Origin: Astropecten irregularis | Taxonomy: Eukaryota > Echinodermata > Asteroidea > Paxillosida > Astropectinidae | DNA: 64,000 nt | Assembly (NCBI GenBank): GCA_963971285.1 | Contig: OZ020244.1 | Span: 32,860,001 to 32,924,000 of the forward strand | Direction of reading: 5' to 3' | Shown here: positions 1 to 9,200 of the stretch, piece after piece | Position numbering within the stretch: position 1 is the first letter of the stretch | How the letters are laid out: each line of letters opens with the position of its first letter | Made by a program: the position numbers and the translations under genes | The notes under the pieces: generated by a model | What the model saw: the letters and a program-made list of their open reading frames with translations, nothing else | Database searches by the model: none | Told to the model about the DNA's origin: nothing

Positions 1-307
1 GTTGCAGAGACCACTATATGCATTCCAGGTTATTTCTGGAGCAAGTGGTGGGCTTATTTTGGAGCGGGCTTGCCCATACACCACTCATATAAATGTTTCG
101 ATACTCAGTCGCAGTTGACATGTGTTATGTCAGCAGGAGAGGAATGAGAACGGGAAGAACAAATAATGAGTTCTCTTTAGGTTTACATGCATTGGAATGT
201 TGCAACAATTAAAGATGCATTGCCCAGTTCTAGGCCAATATAACGATCAAAAGTATATTAAAAACTTAGAATTGCTTGAAATTGTTTAGGCTTTGCGCGG
301 TGCAATT

Positions 308-489
308 GTGGATCGGTTTGCAGAAACACCATGTAAGAATCGTTCGTACTTTCGCACTTCTATTTCGTTCGCACTTCTCGTCTCCTGATGAGGACTAGAG
401 CAAGCTAATCGAAACGTTGAGACCTTACGAGAAGTGCGAACGAAAGTACGAACGATTCTTACACGGTGTTACCGAAAACCGATCCACAT
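308..489 (+). repeat. Fold-back element carrying a hammerhead motif
   Basis: The arm beginning GTGGATCGGTTT at 308 is the imperfect reverse complement of the arm ending AACCGATCCACAT near 489. The arms share AAGAATCGTTCGTACTTTCG. They form a long hairpin around the ribozyme motif at 380-423. It resembles a non-autonomous mobile element. Confidence 0.7.
380..423 (+). ncRNA. Hammerhead ribozyme motif (type I, mini stem III)
   Basis: Stem I 5' strand GTCTC (380-384) is followed by the invariant CTGATGA (385-391). A stem II hairpin (392-410) follows, with GACTAG facing CTAATC across one mismatch. Then come GAA (411-413), stem III ACGT (414-417), T as the cleavage-site base (418), and stem I 3' strand GAGAC (419-423). 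All core bases are present. Stem I continues outward, after a small bulge, into CTTCTCG/CGAGAAG. Stem III is palindromic and has no loop, so activity as a dimer is likely. Such minimal type I motifs are known from Penelope-like elements and retrozymes; the link here is inference. Confidence 0.72.
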
Positions 490-1339
490 TAGATTTGCTT
501 GTAGAAATAAAAAAAGGAATTCGCTGTTACTTGATAAGTTGACATTGAACAACCCCTCAGATATCAAATACAATTTAAAACCAAAAATACTATAATTTTG
601 GACAGAATGAATCAGAAGAAAAGTAATTGCGTATTATGTATCATAAATTAAGAAATCAGAAGGCTTTTAAAAATATAAATAGGCCTTATATATTGTTTGA
701 GAAAAATTCTGGTGATTGGTCATTTACATGTGTCATTATTATTGTTTCATATAAAAGTACATCAATAAAACATCTGCATTGGTACCTTTGTGTCTTTTTC
801 TCTCTCTTTGTGGTCAGAACTGTTCTTCTTCAATTTGTCACAGACATTGTCAGAAACAGATTTACAAACACCTTTAACTATCCGATCATAACAGCTGTCG
901 CATGCCTATTAAAACAAAAAAAACGAAAAACGAAAGATTCGACCGCAAACGCCTATTTTTTGTTATAGATTACATTATTTTTTAAATGACGATAAAAAGT
1001 ATGTCCTGAAAAAGACCGATGAGAGTCATCGGTCCTGCAGGACCACACGTTTTCCTAAAAGCGTGTTGTACATCTCCGCAATTCTTACTCATTCTAGTCT
1101 CTCCACCATGCAAAACTTCAAACCCTACTTAAATTATGTATTCTATTCTTTAATGTTCCACATTATGTAGATGAAAAACATTGCTAGACATGCCGACGGA
1201 CAAACAGACAGATAATAGAGGATTAGCCATTGGGCAAGCAAAGCAGAAGTATACGCGGCTAACAATGGATCAATATCATAATAGGCAGATCACAACATAC
1301 AACCAATCAAACAACTAACTACTGTACATGTATATTGAT
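490..1339. other. No gene seen
   Basis: A/T-rich sequence with no convincing exon. The 113-codon open frame at 627-968 has no recognisable domain or splice context. Confidence 0.5.
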
Positions 1340-1435
1340 GTTGTGTTTGCAAATTCTATAGTCTTGCCCTTCACCGACTCAGATGAGTGTATATGATGAG
1401 TTGATTCTGGTGGGATTCGAATCCAGGACCTCCTG
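1340..1435 (-). mobile_element. tRNA-derived SINE fragment, interrupted (part 1)
   Basis: GGGATTCGAATCC near 1412 is a minus-strand B-box, followed by GACCTCCTG. The text resumes at 1684 beyond a MITE. The region 1348-1389 resembles 4996-5036, indicating a shared family. Confidence 0.5.
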
Positions 1436-1680
1436 GGGCCAATTTCATAGAGCTGCTTACCACCATAAATTGCTAAGCATGAAATTTCTGTCTTAATAAT
1501 ATCAGGATTAACAACCAAATGTCCATGTGTCATGTGTTGTGTATCATTTGCAATTGTTCTTTGGCTCTTGTTCGCTGACCATGAATATCAAATCGAATTT
1601 TCAGTGGTGGTTTGTTTTATTGGGCAAGCCATTTTGTGGTAAGCAATTTTTTGTGCTAAGCATCTCTATGAAATCGGCCC
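1436..1680. mobile_element. Harbinger-like MITE with CTG target duplication
   Basis: The TIRs are GGGCCAATTTCATAGAG and, inverted, CTATGAAATCGGCCC. CTG at 1433-1435 repeats at 1681-1683. Three-base CWG target duplications and GGGCC ends fit PIF/Harbinger MITEs. It is inserted within a SINE. Confidence 0.65.
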
Positions 1681-1683
1681 CTG

Positions 1684-1790
1684 CTTACTACTAGCGCCGA
1701 TGCCATACCGCTAAATGCCACCGAGCGCCAGCTGGGGTCAGCGGGGTGAATCGAATCCGACACCGCGGCGGGTACCGCACCATTTTTATT
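1684..1790 (-). mobile_element. tRNA-derived SINE fragment (part 2)
   Basis: It continues the element broken at 1435 (CTCCTG then CTTACTACTAGCGCC). A second B-box-like GGTGAATCGAATCCG lies near 1745. The boundaries are approximate. Confidence 0.4.
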
Positions 1791-1836
1791 AATCATGAAT
1801 ATTGATGATTTGTTTTGTTTCTCATCCCTGTCTTAG

Positions 1837-1959
1837 AAGGTGAAGTATGCGTGAGACTAACAAATCGAAACAAAGTCAAGATCTATTGTTCGCTTTGCTC
1901 CGTGGACACCATCAAAGAGGACAAGAAAGTTCTGAATGCGTCGAACAAGAAATGCGTAG
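1837..1959 (+). CDS. Gene A exon: four-Cys module, copy 1
   Basis: The acceptor TTAG ends at 1836 and the donor GT starts at 1960. Two bases complete the previous codon and one base is left over, so the exon is phase 1 at both ends. It encodes about 41 residues with Cys spaced 12, 2 and 18 residues apart. The core is IYCSLCSVD and the end is NKKCV. Confidence 0.6.
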
Positions 1960-2788
1960 GTATGAATATACCACATTGCCAATGAGGGCAGGAGGGAAGA
2001 CTGCCTAACCACGCACGACTAAAATTGGGACGGATAAGCAAAAAAGTGGGGACGCGAAAAAAAAAGGCCCTGAAAGAAAGAAAATGCCGGGGAAAGGGGG
2101 TATATGGGGGGAGAAAAGAGAAAAGGGAAAGGGGAGATAGGAACGATACTGACGCCCCCGGAATGATAATGTTTGGCTACATACACGCCTGTCACATTGT
2201 CAGTATCAGTATACACGTGTTGGCCAACCCAATTTAAAAGTTAGATCTCGAACTTCTAAAGGTGACTTAGGATTGCTGAGATTTATTCATTATACCCGGT
2301 CTCAAACCTCACTCTGTGTATAAAATGCAATTACTTGTGTAGCATTTTTTTCTCTGAAATGCCGTCTTTTTAAAAACCTATAACACTGGTCCTAGAAGCT
2401 TTTATCATTAAACGAAGCCAAACACTATAAATAATAGGAACGTGCACTACTTCATTCATTAATAGAAAACGTTATTCGTTGTATTCAGTCGACTAAATAT
2501 AAACACCTTTTTATTTTGGTGGCATTTTCACTGGGTAGTTTACCCGCGTTAGGTAATTATGTAATACTGAAGAAAAAGCGTTCATCTTAGATTTACTTAT
2601 TTTTCCTCTTGCACAGAAAGGCGTGACAGACCGTGCAGGAAAAGCAATCCACATAACCCCCCTGTGCAGCCAACCACAGGTAGGTCTGCTAAGGTACTAT
2701 CTTACTCTGGATTGAAATAAGAAATGATTAGGCATGAAATAACTACATGTGCTAGGCTATTAAACGTGTGCAGCTGACTGACGACAGC

Positions 2789-2832
<44 letters not shown>

Positions 2833-3045
2833 AGCCACAAGAACAACAACAACAACAACAAAGCCACAACAACAACGACAACAACAACAGCAACAGCAAC
2901 AACCACAACAGCAACAACAACAGCAACAACAACGACATCAACAACAACAACAACAGTAACAGCAACAACCACAACAAAGCCACAACAACAACGACAACAG
3001 CAACAACAACGACATCAACAACAACAACAACGATAACAGCAACAA

Positions 3046-3083
<38 letters not shown>

Positions 3084-4647
3084 GCAACAACAGCAACAAC
3101 AACAACAACAGCAACAACAACAACAACAACAACAACAGCAACAGCAACAACACAACAACAACAACAAAGCATCAACAACCACAACAACAACAAAATCTTG
3201 ATATCCTTAAAAGTAATATCATACTTTGGTTTTTGTCAAAGAAATACAGATTCGTGGGCAAAAATATCAAGGCCAAAAAACAGTAAAAGTTATCTGTGAA
3301 AATTTCAGTCCCATACGATGCCCAATTTTTGAGAAAACAGTGAAAAACGGCCACAGTATTTCTTAAATCTTGTCCCTTTTATTTTTGATCTTTTAAAAGA
3401 TCAAAAAGATTTTCGGTCGTTGTTTTACTAATTTCTGGATAAATACACCATTTCAGGCTGAACAATTATAACGGTATGTTTCTACCACGACCATCTTCAT
3501 CCCCTGTAAGTTATACGTAAATCTGTGAACATTTCTGTTTTGGTTTCTTACCAAAGTATGATACTACCTTTAATGTACAGTATTATTAACTTTCGTGCCC
3601 GACATTTTGGGTTTTATAACAGTTAATGAAGACGAGCACATTTGTGGAATAAAGAACGAGGAATACAAGTGGTACTGCAACTACTGCTCCGTACAGAAGA
3701 ACAATGCGGAGCTCGAACCGAACCGAAATCGCTGCATTTACAGGGTGAAGAGTCGTGAGTATATACCGGTTTGTAATCTAGGTGTAAATATCAGGCTTGG
3801 GACATGAATGGGATTGGAATGCAGACTCCAAAGCCAGTCTCAGTTAAAATACATGATTGCCGTCCGGTATAATAATATTATGGGTGCGCGGAACCTCATG
3901 CCATTTTGTTTTACCTCATCGGAAAAGCGCAGAGTTGGGCTCCAATTTAGCTACTTAATGTACGGTGGCACAAGAAGGACATCGCATATCGCGAAGACGG
4001 TTACTTTATCTGTGATACACGTATATCGAATATTCTGAATATCGCCAAAGATTTGTAATTGGCGCGCATATTGGAAATCGTGCGAGTTTAATATTTTCAA
4101 TGTACGTATACATCATCGCAGATTATACATGCTCAGACATTTGCTGGTGCAATGTCTCATCAGTACCGCCGTATAAAAGAAAAATTTTCAGTTTTGGCCA
4201 TCTGTTTGTGTCGTATATGCTGCCGCACATTCCTTTTCGATGCTTTTTTTTGCACTTAAGAGACAGTTGGGTGATCTTGGTAAATCTTCTGTCAGGAAAC
4301 TATTGTGGGGAGACGAGCTATATGACCCCTAACGCCTCTCTACGTTGCCACTTGATTGACATGAGCATGTGAATAATTTATCTTGTACATGTATTCTTAA
4401 TTCCATAGAGGATAAATGTATAGGCTTTCCGGGGCCTGAACCAACGACAGAACCGCCACCAACAACCACCCCTCCACCACCGGCTCGGACCTTCTTTCCA
4501 CCCTTGGAAAATCTCTGCATCAACAGGGAGGACGGTCTGCCTCCGACCCAGCCAGTATCGTGCCCACACCCATCAAACGTAAAAATACCAGCCTTGAATT
4601 TTGACTTGCCTGATATATTGAAATGTCCCAACCGCAGCAACTTATAA
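1837..4647 (+). CDS. Gene A (3' part): Cys-rich protein with repeated four-Cys module
   Basis: I do not recognise this family. Four exons join cleanly: 1837-1959, 2617-2679, 3623-3754 and 4409-4647. Every junction is phase 1 with AG acceptors and GT donors, and the last exon ends in TAA at 4645-4647. Exons 1 and 3 each encode a similar module with spacing C-x(10 or 12)-C-x2-C-x(15 or 18)-C and the shared core YCxxCSV. Exon 2 is a short basic, Pro-rich linker with one Cys. Exon 4 is a Pro/Thr-rich linker followed by a four-Cys tail. The Cys content and mucin-like linker suggest an extracellular protein, which is inference. No signal peptide or initiator exon was found between 1 and 1836, so the 5' end is missing here or upstream. 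Function is unknown. Confidence 0.6.
2617..2679 (+). CDS. Gene A exon: short basic/Pro linker
   Basis: The acceptor GCACAG ends at 2616 after a T-rich tract, and the donor GTAGGT starts at 2680. The phase is 1 on both sides. It encodes about 20 residues, RRDRPCRKSNPHNPPVQPTT, which is basic and then Pro-rich with one Cys. Its small size makes it the least certain exon of the gene, but the phases match both neighbours. Confidence 0.5.
2785..3194 (+). repeat. (CAA)n-type microsatellite in gene A intron
   Basis: About 400 bp of CAA with CAG, CGA and CAT interruptions lie between the exons at 2617-2679 and 3623-3754. Poly-Gln/Asn and poly-Leu/Val open frames here are artefacts of the repeat. Confidence 0.9.
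3208..3573. mobile_element. TTAA-ended dispersed element, subfamily 1
   Basis: The ends TTAAAAGTAATATCATACTT and, inverted, AAGTATGATACTACCTTTAA form TIRs of about 22 bp. The centre has the palindrome GATCTTTTAAAAGATC. TTAA at both ends may be the target duplication. It lies in a gene A intron. Confidence 0.65.
3623..3754 (+). CDS. Gene A exon: four-Cys module, copy 2
   Basis: The acceptor AACAG ends at 3622 and the consensus donor GTGAGT starts at 3755. The phase is 1 on both sides. It encodes about 44 residues with Cys spaced 10, 2 and 15 apart and the core WYCNYCSVQ, clearly resembling the module at 1837-1959. A TTAA-ended mobile element finishes about 50 bp upstream of the acceptor. Confidence 0.62.
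4409..4647 (+). CDS. Gene A terminal exon: Pro/Thr linker and four-Cys tail
   Basis: The acceptor CCATAG ends at 4408. The frame is open for 79 codons to TAA at 4645-4647. It begins DKCIGFPGPEP, passes through a Pro/Thr-rich stretch suited to O-glycosylation, and ends with a segment holding three more Cys (LCIN, VSCPHP, LKCPNRSNL). There is no membrane segment. The nearest AATAAA is at 5485-5490, about 840 bp downstream, so the true 3' end is uncertain. Confidence 0.6.
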
Positions 4648-4995
4648 CAATGACTATCAAAGAGGCAATAATCGCCATGCAGTAGCGAAATCCAGATGGT
4701 GTGCCTCTTTCTGTTTTGATTTAAGTCGTTCCTAAGAAATCACGAATTAGTTTAGCTTTAGTTTTCCATATACATTTATTTCACACGCCGCACATTATAT
4801 CGTTTTAATAAGGTAATGAGATGCTGTATACGGCGTTTTATGCATATATCACTCTATGCTTCCTACACGTACATGTTTTTCGGCGTTTTCTCAAAACAGT
4901 TAACTTGATTGTGTGAAATGTGAATACAGGTTTATTTTATAGGATATATATTTTAAAACTGGACAGTTAAAATGAATTAATCTTAAACAACAACA

Positions 4996-5135
4996 TGCAA
5001 ATTATAGGCTTGCCCTTTACCGACGTAGATGAGCACTGCATACATATTGTACCGGGGTCTATTGAGTGGCTCAGGTGGGATTCGAACCCATGACCTCCTG
5101 CCGTTTACCTCCTGCGTCTGCACTCGGCACATGCC
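4996..5135 (-). mobile_element. tRNA-derived SINE fragment
   Basis: GTGGGATTCGAACCCATGAC near 5078 is a minus-strand B-box. The flank AGGCTTGCCCTTTACCGAC matches the SINE at 1340. Confidence 0.5.
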
Positions 5136-5259
5136 ATAATTTTTATGCAACAGCATCTTTCAGCATCTTGAAAAATATTACATGATACTATACTGTTAGT
5201 TGTTATTCCATGATAGAGCCAGATTATGAGACGATCTAAGGGCATTTACAAGACCTGAT

Positions 5260-5398
5260 GGGGCCGATTTCACTAACGCTTTATGATAATCACTATCAAG
5301 CCAAAATCCATTGCTACACTGACAATTGCTAAGCAATGTAGACAATGTAGCGATCGATTTTCCTATCAATGATTGCAAAGCGTAAGTGAAATCGGCCC
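5260..5398. mobile_element. Short MITE with GGGCCGATTTCAC ends
   Basis: The TIRs GGGCCGATTTCACTAACGCT and AGCGTAAGTGAAATCGGCCC are near-perfect over about 20 bp. No clear target duplication was seen. Confidence 0.55.
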
Positions 5399-5516
5399 TT
5401 TTATGACGAAACCAAAGAATGGCTCCAGCTTCGCCAGTATCTCAAGCCCTTCATTTCTTCCAAGGCAGAAAATGGCGGTAGAAAAATAAATCCCAAGCCT
5501 ACTACCCTCAAGCCTA

Positions 5517-5757
5517 GGCTCTTTTCCAAACCTCGGCTCCGGCTCCGACCGGCTCCGGCTCCATTTCATGAAATTATTTTGAAATAATAAGTATCAAAAT
5601 AGAGGCTTTGGAAATACATTCTCTGGTTTGAAAAAGGAAAACAGAGTTTCAGCTTCAATGAAAAACCACAACCTATATTTTCAGCATATGGATGACTCGA
5701 CAGTGCAGTGCTGGAGCCGGAGCCTGAGCCGGAGCCGAGGTTTGGAAAAGGGCCCTA
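5517..5757. mobile_element. Fold-back element with GGCTCCGGCTCC arms
   Basis: The left arm around 5519-5562 (TTTTCCAAACCTCGGCTCCG onward) is inverted at 5712-5755. The spacer is A/T-rich with no coding potential. Confidence 0.5.
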
Positions 5758-6199
5758 ATTTCGTAAAAGCCCCGTGGCAATTGTAGTAAGAGCGCCCTCT
5801 GTATATGGACTGATACTCATAAAGTTTTCTTGTTTGTTGCAAGGTTGCATGGTGTCTATTGAGAGTATAAAACCTGTATACGTACAATTATTATTGATAT
5901 AGAATTATTTAAAAACAAAAATGAATTAAAATATGCTAGAAACTTTACGTAAATAACTAAACTAATATGTTTTTTAATACATTGAATGCCTCAATCTTTA
6001 TAAACATAATTTACCCAAAGTACTGTAATTTGACAAATTTATAATCCGAATTATTTCATTTTGGGGCAAACTCATGAAGCCCTTGGCAGGAAGAACAATT
6101 AACGAATATTATTGCAATGGATTTTTTTTTTCTTAAAAATGTCCGATCGTTCATTTAGTTTGGTGAAAACCCTGGGTGACAAGCGTATACAAGTCCACG

Positions 6200-6560
6200 T
6201 TAAAGATATTGTACAGGATTGGTAACATACCCAAACAGAAAATAAATGTTCACAAATTTTCGTATAATTTTCAGGGTATGAAGATGGTGCAAGTACATAC
6301 CGTTAAAATTATTTCCGCCTAAAATTATGTAATCTTTGAGAAATTAGTAAAACAAAGACAGAATACAGTTTTGATCTCGGGGTGAGATCAAAACCATTTC
6401 TTATAAGAAAAACTGAGTCAGGTTTTCGCTATTTTTCCTGTGACTCGGATGTCCGATTGAACTCAAATTTTCACAGGTTTGTAATCTCATGTATATGTTT
6501 GATCAGACAAAGTGTGAGTGCTGTTCTGTGACATTTACTTTATCATGTATCAACCTTTAA
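6200..6560. mobile_element. TTAA-ended dispersed element, subfamily 2
   Basis: It starts TTAAAGATATTGTACAGGAT and ends CAACCTTTAA. The inner landmarks GGGTATGAAGATGG and GTCCGATTGA are shared with the other copies. Confidence 0.6.
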
Positions 6561-6608
6561 GTCTCATTTGGAGGTGCACAGTTGTGTGGAGATGCACCCA
6601 CTTCTATA

Positions 6609-7050
6609 CAGGGTGTCCAAAAAAAAAACCGCAACACTTGTGTCGAAACCTATAATATGAAAATTAAACTGTTTATCACTTCATGATTAAGATATTTGAT
6701 AGAGCCATGTCTTGGCTATCACCATGTAGAATTTGAGCAAAATCGGACTAAAATTGAGTGAAAAAACTAAGACCGAATTATCCAACCTTAAAACCCGATT
6801 CTCATCTTTCTTTCATACACTTTATGTGTCTGTATTGACCACTATGCGTGTTATCCTTGCAAATTTGTTTTTATGGAGTACTTTTCAATTGGTCATATTT
6901 TCGCTAATTTCAGCCCAAATATGCGTAAATTCTACATGGTGATAGCCAAGACATGGCTGCATCACATATCTGAATCTTGAATTTAGAAACACTTTAATTT
7001 TAACATAATGGGTCCCGACACAGTGTTGCGTTTTTTTCCGGGACACCCCC
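6609..7050. mobile_element. Fold-back element with AGGGTGTCC ends
   Basis: The ends CAGGGTGTCC and GGGACACCCC are inverted. Inside, AGCCATGTCTTGGCTATCAC (from about 6700) is inverted near 6940. A half copy lies at 17717-17868. Confidence 0.55.
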
Positions 7051-7755
7051 TCCCCCATAAAACAGAAGCGTTGTATCAACCTCATATTATTCTGTCAGTG
7101 GCAACACTTCTAAAGTGAAATGTGAGCGGTGAGTTTGAGGAGTATAAGGCACAACTTGACAGGTGTTAACTTTGACATTGCAATGATTTAACTTAACATG
7201 ATTGTAATATGGCAGGAGCATAATGCTTCAAGGTTGAATCATTACGCTTGAGTTTTAAGAGTGCACCAAGTGTTCAATTCCCCTTATAATAATAACAATA
7301 ATCTGGAGAACCTGACATTTCTCGAGAGCGTTTAGAAGGAACGGAGGAAGTGACTCACGGAGAAAGAAATCCAGGAAAATAATCATACTTTTTAAGGTTT
7401 ACGTTGTATACTACTAGCCAGTGCGTGTGTCACCGCTTTAAAGGACCCTGGTATAGGAATTGAGAGTAGAATCTACAGTTAACAGTAAATCGCTCAGTAG
7501 TATTTGGGAGATATCGTTTCGTTCTTTTTATTTGTTTGTATGATGTGAGTCCACGAAGGAGTATATCCACTTGGAGGTATGTTTCTCACATTTTTTGTGT
7601 ATATTTTCTCAAATTGAGTGTAAGTTTCATCATAATTATAGCCGAGTGCTGTATACAGTTTCTGAAGTGATGCGACTTGAATACATGGGAGCGAAAAGAT
7701 GGCGTCGCCATTTTTACAAACCGACAACTAATATGCGTGTCAGCTACGGTTAGTC

Positions 7756-8134
7756 TTAAAGGTACAGTACAGGATTGGTATCATTTCCAAACAGAAATTT
7801 TCACAGATTTATGTATAACTTTCAGGGTATGAAGATGGTATCAGGGTATGAAGATGGTGTTGGTAGAAACATACCGTTAAAATATTTCCACCGTGAAATG
7901 GTGTACTTATCCGTAATTTGTCAAACAAAGACTGGAAACAGTTTTCATCTCGGGGTAAGATCAATACCATTCTTTATGTTTTATAAGAAAAATTGAGTCG
8001 GGTTTTCGCAATTTTCTCTTGAGCTCAAATTTTCACAGGTTTATTATTTCATGTACACTGTTTGAGTGTTGTTCTATGAGAGTGTGAGAGCTCACGGTTC
8101 TGTGACCTTTACCAATCATGTATCATACATTTAA
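7756..8134. mobile_element. TTAA-ended dispersed element, subfamily 2
   Basis: It starts TTAAAGGTACAGTACAGGAT and ends CATACATTTAA. It contains a small local duplication of CAGGGTATGAAGATGGT near 7824-7855. Confidence 0.6.
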
Positions 8135-9010
8135 GGAAGAATTTCTACATTCGTCATTGAATGACTGCAGATTCCTCTTGCATTTTAGGAGCGGGGGCGT
8201 TATTGAAGGTTCCGTGAATAGAGCAGGGCCGATGATGTGGTAGTCCAAACATGGATGTCTAAAGATTGCAGATTTGCATCCGACGTTTTTCGTTCATTCC
8301 GAAATAACTATAGGCCCAATATTGCTTATAAAATGATGATATTATCTTGAGGAAAATACCAACATTCATTCTGCCATGGAATATTTTTGCAGTTAGCGCA
8401 ATTCGTAAATTGGAAAACTGAAAAAGTTTTCGCGGGGTGTGAACTGTAAAGCATACAATTATTATCATTTCTGCACACCATTTCTGCGTTTTTCTATCGG
8501 TCTTGCCATTTGGAAGGCTCAGTTCGGGGAGAAATGTTCCTAAGTCTTGATTAATAAATCAAACCTGAATAAGTATAGAAACGTCAGAGTAACCTACCTA
8601 TCACATAAAGCGCAAGAACACACGATTTGGGAAACTGAAAAAAAATACCCAGCAATCAAAAACAAACTATTTATCCAAATGAAATTCTTCAATTCATCGA
8701 ATTTTGATGCGACCGGAGGTGTCAATTTCGTCGCCTGAACAAAATAATGAGCTATCCGGCTAAAAAACAAACAAAGGGTCAGCACAGTGGCGATGACCAG
8801 ACCCCTTGATAGTTTTGTGTGGACAGTACACTCGAAACACTTAACACGTCGCTTCCGTTCACCGCCATGAAACTTGTTTCTGGTGCATATTTATAGGTAA
8901 AACAACAGTTGTTGTCGCGTTAAGGCTGTGAATCATCAATGATGAATGTATAACTTACGTATCGCAGGATTGAAGGAGATGTCCCCTTATTTCTAGGTTT
9001 TTATCAACAG
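8135..9010. other. Upstream region of gene B, no element identified
   Basis: No exon, TIR element or clear TATA box could be assigned. A possible 3' splice site at 9005-9010 suggests the gene B promoter lies upstream of an unseen 5' UTR exon. Confidence 0.4.
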
Positions 9011-9085
9011 GTTGAGGGTTTATAACCGGAGGCCACGGTGACCCCTCGTCGATTGACAACTGGAATAGTTTGTATTCTATTCACG

Positions 9086-9200
9086 ATGGTTCTTCCATTC
9101 AACTTACTGGCCCCACTCCATTTGCTGCAAGTTGTACTCCTGGTTATTCTCCAGTATCCAGTTGCGGAATGTGTTAATGAAGGAGGCTTCCATAACAACG
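9086..9200 (+). CDS. Gene B exon 1: signal peptide
   Basis: The ATG at 9086 opens 38 codons with a Leu/Val-rich hydrophobic core and likely cleavage around PVA/EC. An in-frame ORF extends upstream, but this ATG puts the hydrophobic core at the N terminus. A possible acceptor CAACAG ends at 9010, so part of the 5' UTR may lie in an upstream exon. The donor GTAGGT is at 9201, phase 1. Confidence 0.72.

Noticed and set aside
627..968. A 113-codon open frame near the left end as a gene
   Set aside because: A/T-rich, no recognisable motif, no splice or signal context; expected by chance.
2702..3193. Poly-Leu/Val and poly-Asn/Gln open frames
   Set aside because: They are translations of the CAA microsatellite within a gene A intron.
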